Position numbers and translations under genes: made by a program. From positions 1 through 36,361 of the forward strand of contig JAMPDT010000008.1 of the NCBI GenBank assembly GCA_023665525.1: 36,361 nucleotides of DNA, written 5' to 3'. The stretch is from Butyrivibrio sp. Its GTDB lineage: Bacteria > Bacillota > Clostridia > Lachnospirales > Lachnospiraceae. Below, piece by piece: positions 31,834-36,361 of the stretch (its first letter is position 1; each line of letters begins with the position of its first letter). The notes under the pieces were generated by a model. That model did not search any database, was not told where the DNA came from, and saw only the letters and a list, made by a program, of their open reading frames with translations.

Positions 31834-34447
31834 TTGCCGCCTGTGCCGCCGCAAGCCTTGCAATCGGCACACGGAAGGGTGAGCAGGATACATAATCAAG
31901 CCCAATCTTGTGGCAGAACTCAACGGACGAAGGATCGCCGCCGTGCTCGCCGCAGATACCCACATGAAGAGCGGGATTAACCGGCTTGCCGAGCTTGATT
32001 GCCATTTCCATAAGCTTGCCTACGCCTGTCTGGTCGAGCTTTGCGAACGGATCGTTCTCGAAAATCTTGGTGTCGTAGTAAGCGTTAAGGAACTTGCCTG
32101 CGTCGTCGCGGGAGAAGCCGAAGGTCATCTGCGTAAGGTCGTTTGTACCGAAGCAGAAGAAATCAGCCTCCTTTGCGATGTCGTCGGCGGTAAGAGCGGC
32201 TCTCGGAATCTCGATCATGGTTCCTACCTCGTACTCAAGCTTAACGCCCGCCGCCTCGATTTCGGCGTCGGCGGTTTCAACAACCACGTTCTTTACGAAC
32301 TTAAGCTCCTTTACCTCGCAGATAAGCGGAATCATAATTTCGGGCTTAACCGACCAGTCGGGATGAGCCTTCTGAACATTGATAGCGGCGCGGATAACAG
32401 CCTTTGTCTGCATCCTTGCAATCTCGGGATAGGTTACCGCAAGACGGCAGCCTCTGTGTCCCATCATCGGGTTAAACTCATGGAGCGAATCAATGAGCGT
32501 CTTGATGTCCTCAACCGACTTGCCCTGAGCGTCCGCAAGCTTCTTGATGTCCGCCTCCTCGGTGGGAACAAACTCATGAAGCGGGGGATCAAGGAACCTG
32601 ATTGTAACGGGGCAGCCCTCAAGAGCCTCGTAAAGCTTCTCGAAATCTCCCTGCTGATAAGGAAGGATTTTGTCAAGAGCAGCCTCTCTCTCCTCAACGG
32701 TGTCGGCGCAAATCATCTCTCTGAATGCGGCGATTCTCGACTCCTCGAAGAACATATGCTCCGTGCGGCAGAGACCGATACCCTCGGCTCCGAGCTCGCG
32801 CGCCTTCTTTGCGTCGGCGGGAGTGTCGGCGTTGGTTCTTACCTTAAGCCTTCTGTACTTGTCCGCCCAAGCCATGATTCTTCCGAACTCGCCCGCGATC
32901 GTAGCGTCAACGGTGGGAATGATTCCGTCGTAGATGTTGCCTGTCGAGCCGTCGATGGAGATTGCATCTCCCTCATGGTACTCCTTGCCGGCAAGCGTGA
33001 ACTTCTTGTTTGCCTCGTCCATTGCGATGTCGCCGCAGCCGGATACACAGCAGGTTCCCATACCGCGCGCAACAACGGCAGCGTGAGAGGTCATACCGCC
33101 GCGCACCGTAAGGATACCCTGAGCCGCCTTCATACCCGTGATGTCCTCGGGAGAGGTTTCAAGACGTACCAAAACGACCTTCTCGCCTCTTGCAGCCCAC
33201 TCAACGGCGTCATCAGCCGTAAATACGATCTTGCCGCAGGCAGCTCCGGGAGATGCTCCGAGAGCCTTTGCCACGGGCGCGCTCTCCTTAAGCGCCTTTG
33301 CGTCGAACTGGGGATGGAGAAGCGTGTCAAGGTTACGGGGGTCGATCATTGCAACCGCCTCTTCCTCGGTTCTCATACCCTCGTCCACAAGGTCGCAGGC
33401 AATCTTAAGAGCTGCCTGAGCGGTTCTCTTGCCGTTACGGGTCTGGAGCATATAAAGCTTTTTATTTTCAACGGTAAACTCCATATCCTGCATATCGCGG
33501 TAATGGTCCTCAAGCGTCTTGCATACCTGCTCGAACTGAGCGAACGCCTCGGGGAACTTCTCCGCCATCTGAGCGATGGGCATAGGAGTACGGACTCCGG
33601 CAACAACATCCTCGCCCTGTGCGTTGGTGAGGAACTCGCCCATAAGCTTCTTCTCGCCTGTCGCGGGGTCGCGGGTGAAGGCAACGCCGGTTCCGCAGTC
33701 GTCGCCCATATTACCGAACGCCATGCTCTGTACGTTTACGGCAGTTCCCCACGAATAGGGAATGTCGTTGTCGCGGCGGTACACATTGGCGCGGGGGTTG
33801 TCCCATGAACGGAAAACCGCCTTTATTGCGCCCATGAGCTGCTCCTTGGGGTCGTCGGGGAAATCGGAACCGATTTTGGCTCTGTACTCTGCCTTGAACT
33901 GTCCCGCAAGCTCCTTGAGATCGTCGGCAGTAAGCTCAACGTCCTGCTTAACGCCCCTCTTTTCCTTCATCTCGTCTATAAGCTCTTCAAAATATTTCTT
34001 GCCGACCTCCATAACGACGTCGGAGTACATCTGTATAAATCTTCTGTAACAATCCCATGCCCAACGGGGGTTGCCCGACTTCTTTGCGATAACGTCAACA
34101 ACCTGCTCGTTAAGACCGAGGTTAAGGATTGTATCCATCATTCCGGGCATCGAAGCTCTTGCTCCCGAACGAACCGATACAAGAAGGGGATTCTCAAGGT
34201 CGCCGAACTTCTTGCCGGTGATTCCTTCCATTTTAACGATATACTCGTTAATCTCTGCCTGAATTTCGGGATTAATCTGACGTCCGTCCTCATAATACTG
34301 CGTGCAGGCTTCGGTCGTGATTGTGAAGCCTTGGGGAACGGGAAGACCGATATTGGTCATTTCGGCGAGATTCGCGCCCTTACCGCCAAGGAGCTCCCTC
34401 ATGTTGGCGTTACCTTCGGAAAAAAGATAACAAAACTTTTTTGCCAT
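31814..34447 (-). CDS. ppdK: Pyruvate, phosphate dikinase
   Basis: PPDK interconverts pyruvate, ATP and phosphate with phosphoenolpyruvate, AMP and pyrophosphate, and in anaerobes often serves glycolysis. The 877-residue protein has the nucleotide-binding start (MAKKFCYLFSEGNANMRELL), the phosphohistidine motif GGMTSHAAVVARGMG with H455, and the C-terminal PEP/pyruvate barrel with the catalytic Cys in HVGICGEHGGDP (C832). His position and total length agree closely with the well-studied clostridial enzyme. I chose ATG 34447, which has AGGAGG 9 bases upstream, over an earlier in-frame start. A promoter with an overlapping dyad and a leader of about 180 bases lie upstream, and a terminator lies downstream. 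Confidence 0.96.
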   Translation of the reverse strand: MAKKFCYLFSEGNANMRELLGGKGANLAEMTNIGLPVPQGFTITTEACTQYYEDGRQINPEIQAEINEYIVKMEGITGKKFGDLENPLLVSVRSGARASMPGMMDTILNLGLNEQVVDVIAKKSGNPRWAWDCYRRFIQMYSDVVMEVGKKYFEELIDEMKEKRGVKQDVELTADDLKELAGQFKAEYRAKIGSDFPDDPKEQLMGAIKAVFRSWDNPRANVYRRDNDIPYSWGTAVNVQSMAFGNMGDDCGTGVAFTRDPATGEKKLMGEFLTNAQGEDVVAGVRTPMPIAQMAEKFPEAFAQFEQVCKTLEDHYRDMQDMEFTVENKKLYMLQTRNGKRTAQAALKIACDLVDEGMRTEEEAVAMIDPRNLDTLLHPQFDAKALKESAPVAKALGASPGAACGKIVFTADDAVEWAARGEKVVLVRLETSPEDITGMKAAQGILTVRGGMTSHAAVVARGMGTCCVSGCGDIAMDEANKKFTLAGKEYHEGDAISIDGSTGNIYDGIIPTVDATIAGEFGRIMAWADKYRRLKVRTNADTPADAKKARELGAEGIGLCRTEHMFFEESRIAAFREMICADTVEEREAALDKILPYQQGDFEKLYEALEGCPVTIRFLDPPLHEFVPTEEADIKKLADAQGKSVEDIKTLIDSLHEFNPMMGHRGCRLAVTYPEIARMQTKAVIRAAINVQKAHPDWSVKPEIMIPLICEVKELKFVKNVVVETADAEIEAAGVKLEYEVGTMIEIPRAALTADDIAKEADFFCFGTNDLTQMTFGFSRDDAGKFLNAYYDTKIFENDPFAKLDQTGVGKLMEMAIKLGKPVNPALHVGICGEHGGDPSSVEFCHKIGLDYVSCSPFRVPIARLAAAQAAIKDGRN

Positions 34448-34624
34448 TTGTAATATCCTCCTAAAAATAAATTGCTGTTCAGCCATGCCGCCACATAGGC
34501 TTTTGCCGAAGGTCCCTGACGGGAACCGTCCGCAAAAACCCAAGGGCGCGCACCGCTTTGCCCATTATGCCGTACACGCGACAAGCCGAGCATACCAAAA
34601 GGCATATTCGGCAACCGCGGGACG

Positions 34625-34648
34625 ATAATAAGCACTTGTGCTTATTAT
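34625..34648. promoter_or_regulatory. Perfect 24-bp dyad over the ppdK -10 region
   Basis: ATAATAAGCAC and GTGCTTATTAT are exact inverted copies with a 2-base centre. The dyad overlaps the -10 box (34644-34649) and the likely transcription start, a classic repressor site position. As RNA it could also form a 5' stabilising hairpin. Confidence 0.65.
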
Positions 34649-34671
34649 AACATAAAGCCTAGGAATTTCAA
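34644..34671 (-). promoter_or_regulatory. Promoter of ppdK
   Basis: On the minus strand TTGAAA (34666-34671), 16 bases, TATAAT (34644-34649). It predicts a 5' leader of about 180-190 bases (34448-34637) with several GC-rich short stems, in which I see no known riboswitch and no gene. Confidence 0.7.
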
Positions 34672-34685
34672 GTAAGATTATTGGA

Positions 34686-36361
34686 TTATTCTGTAAAAAA
34701 AAGATATTCTGCGGCGCATATACTTTCAATGCCGCCGCCGTCGCGCGAAACACGGTACGCCGTTTTGTCCCCGCTCCTGAAATATATTTTGCCGCGCGAA
34801 AAAACAAAGCTGTCAGCGACGTTTATTTCCTCCGAAAGCGTCACGGGCTTGCCGTCTTGCGCCCTGTACATAAGCCGCCCGTCCGAGCCGTAAGCTATAC
34901 CGCCGTCGTTTCCGACCGCCGACACGAAGGAAACGTTCTGCCCCAGCGGCTCCCGCGACGCTCCAAGCTCCCAAAGCGTACTGTACGAATCAACTGCCAA
35001 AAGCGTACCGCCCTGCGGATAATAAAGCAGGCTCTCCGCGCTTTTAAGCGTGCAGACCGGCTCGCAGGAAACGCTTTTTCCCAACGAAACATTATATATC
35101 ATATCCGTATCGCGGTAATAGAGAAAATCCTGCCCGTAATCGAAATAAAACTCGGGCGAAGCGCATTCCGCGTCGAAAAGCCTCCGCGTTTTGCCGCCGT
35201 CGCACAGATAAAAGCCGTCGTCCTTACGGTATATCGCTCCGTCCCGCTCTCCCGACGCGGAGTTTTTGCAGAGCGAGGAAACCTCTCGGTCAATCAACGC
35301 GGGAGCTTCGCCGCTTGTGTCCCACCGATAAAGCTCTCCGTTTGCGGTAAGGAAGTAGACTATTCGGCGCTCCTCGTCAAAACCGAGATCGGATATGTCC
35401 TCCATAACCGTCCTTGCGCCGTCCCCGTCCTTTTCCCATACCGAAAGCGTCCTGCCGTTTATTATTCCGTAATCCGCAGTCTCCATATCGGCAAAAACAA
35501 GCCGTCCGCCGCCGTCGAGGCTTATTATTTCCTTTTCGTTGTAATCCCGCATTATTTCACGCAGACCGCCGCCGCTGTCCCCGAAATAGACCGTATATTC
35601 GCCCGGAGCAAAATCGTCGCCGCCCTCGCAGACCGTCAGAACAAAACAGCTTCCGTCCGCGCTTACCGCGCACGCGTCCGTGAAGCCTCCCCTTTTGTCA
35701 AGCTCGAGCACGGCGTCGTTTTCCGCGGTAAGGATATGCGTCCTGCCGTCCGCCTCGTACACCGCGAGGCTCGCGGTTTCGTTATAGGCAATTATACGCG
35801 GCGACTCCGCCTCCGTTTTCCTTATGCCGCCGTTTCCGCCGATATACACCGCGCCCCCGTCGTGGGCGATAAAATAAGCCCCGCACACCGCGTCAAGCTC
35901 AAGCGTTCCGTTTGCGTCCGCAATCAGAGGGTTGTCCGCATCGTCGGCATAAAAGCCGCTTTTGCCGTCATAGATAAAAACCCTGCTTTTGTCGGTATCC
36001 CTGTTTCTCGCAATGCAAATCGCGACAATCACGCCGGCGGCAAGCAGAGCCGCCGTCACTGCCGCCGCCGCGAAAGCGGGCTTGAAGCGTTTTTTGGAGC
36101 GGCGGCGTATTTTGACAAGCTCCGTGTCGTCATAATTTTCCTGTCCGCCGTCCCCGTTAAAATTAATTTCCCTGATTACGGGGTTGTCCGCTCCGCGCCG
36201 CCCTTTTTGTCTGCCGAAAAAGGAGACAAGACGCGCGCGCGTCTTTTTTGCCCATTCCTTAATATCATCAAAAGGAAGGCCTGCCTCCTCGTGCCTGCCT
36301 TCCCCGTTCTGTCCGCTTATACGCCCGTCCGAGGTTACGGTATCCTTCCCTCTCTTGCGGT
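34686..36361 (-). CDS. Single-pass membrane protein with a repeat-rich, probably beta-propeller extracellular part (cut by window edge)
   Basis: The frame is open from the stop at 34686 to the right edge, so the start lies outside the window. Of the 557 or so visible residues, the first 95 are charged and cytoplasmic (RARLVSFFGRQKGRRGADNP, then KIRRRSKKRFKP). A membrane helix follows (AAAAVTAALLAAGVIVAICI). The remaining 440 residues are outside the cell by the positive-inside rule. They contain many short units of the kind YDGKSGFYADD, DDGFYLCDGGKTRRLF and SDGRLMYRAQDGK, as in beta-propeller or WD-like folds of Clostridia that are often annotated as DUF5050-like; I do not claim that family. 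The function is unknown. A signalling or cell-envelope sensor role is possible from the topology. Confidence 0.8.
   Translation of the reverse strand, partial: RKRGKDTVTSDGRISGQNGEGRHEEAGLPFDDIKEWAKKTRARLVSFFGRQKGRRGADNPVIREINFNGDGGQENYDDTELVKIRRRSKKRFKPAFAAAAVTAALLAAGVIVAICIARNRDTDKSRVFIYDGKSGFYADDADNPLIADANGTLELDAVCGAYFIAHDGGAVYIGGNGGIRKTEAESPRIIAYNETASLAVYEADGRTHILTAENDAVLELDKRGGFTDACAVSADGSCFVLTVCEGGDDFAPGEYTVYFGDSGGGLREIMRDYNEKEIISLDGGGRLVFADMETADYGIINGRTLSVWEKDGDGARTVMEDISDLGFDEERRIVYFLTANGELYRWDTSGEAPALIDREVSSLCKNSASGERDGAIYRKDDGFYLCDGGKTRRLFDAECASPEFYFDYGQDFLYYRDTDMIYNVSLGKSVSCEPVCTLKSAESLLYYPQGGTLLAVDSYSTLWELGASREPLGQNVSFVSAVGNDGGIAYGSDGRLMYRAQDGKPVTLSEEINVADSFVFSRGKIYFRSGDKTAYRVSRDGGGIESICAAEYLFFTE

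Noticed and set aside
31910..33808. 632-codon open frame on the plus strand
   Set aside because: It is antisense to ppdK, whose motifs and start are certain; long antisense frames arise from codon bias in GC-rich genes. The translation has no family features.
1..36361. CRISPR arrays, tRNA or rRNA genes
   Set aside because: I saw no regularly spaced direct repeats of CRISPR size and no cloverleaf or rRNA-like stretch; the only large repeats are the ACS-LPLAT duplications.

Overview
The window looks like a chromosomal segment of an anaerobic Firmicute of class Clostridia, probably a gut member of the Eubacteriales; this rests on gene content and style only. Pointers are strong AGGAGG ribosome sites, a serC-serA-DUF1015 cluster, PPi-type pyruvate phosphate dikinase, a Csp-like S8 protease, a TnpV protein and sigma-A type promoters. 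GC-rich housekeeping blocks (1-2.8 kb, 12-27.7 kb, 31.8-36.4 kb) alternate with visibly AT-rich accessory blocks (2.9-9.8 kb, 27.8-31.6 kb).

Layout, left to right. (1) Minus strand: DUF1015 protein (cut by the window edge), serA and serC, with a near-consensus promoter before serC. (2) A minus-strand three-gene operon DUF488 / dual-OB protein / DUF488 with its own promoter and terminator: a compact uncharacterised system. (3) A tandem array of acyl-CoA synthetase (ACS) plus lysophospholipid acyltransferase (LPLAT) genes, present twice. The ACS ends are nearly the same in both copies while their cores differ. One LPLAT copy has lost 382 bp between 7-bp repeats; the other is frameshifted in a 7-T tract. 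(4) A hicAB toxin-antitoxin locus in which hicA has an early TGA while hicB is intact. (5) A third LPLAT, divergent from a small HTH regulator across a long dyad that overlaps the LPLAT promoter. (6) A MarR - iron alcohol dehydrogenase - aldehyde dehydrogenase operon with a perfect operator palindrome. (7) A cytoplasmic-type S8 protease and clpX on the minus strand. (8) A hemerythrin protein and a 1052-residue hybrid histidine kinase, likely a redox or oxygen signalling pair. (9) An HTH protein carrying a period-5 repeat solenoid. (10) A hexapeptide acetyltransferase translationally coupled to a lipoprotein that joins flavodoxin and DUF362 domains. (11) A broken membrane GGDEF gene.

The AT-rich island at 27.8-31.6 kb carries an unknown 146-residue protein, an AAA-DUF234 ATPase with a PD-(D/E)xK-like tail, a protein with a HEPN-type RNxxxH motif, and TnpV, which marks mobile DNA. 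It abuts the 3' end of ppdK, where a possible gene remnant lies. The last gene is a single-pass membrane protein with a large probably beta-rich extracellular part, cut by the right edge.

The best candidates for undescribed biology are the DUF488/dual-OB/DUF488 operon, the ACS-LPLAT array with exchanged cores, the HEPN-motif protein beside the AAA-DUF234 gene, and the flavodoxin-DUF362 lipoprotein. Several frameshifts fall in or beside short A/T runs, so some apparent pseudogenes may be sequencing errors.
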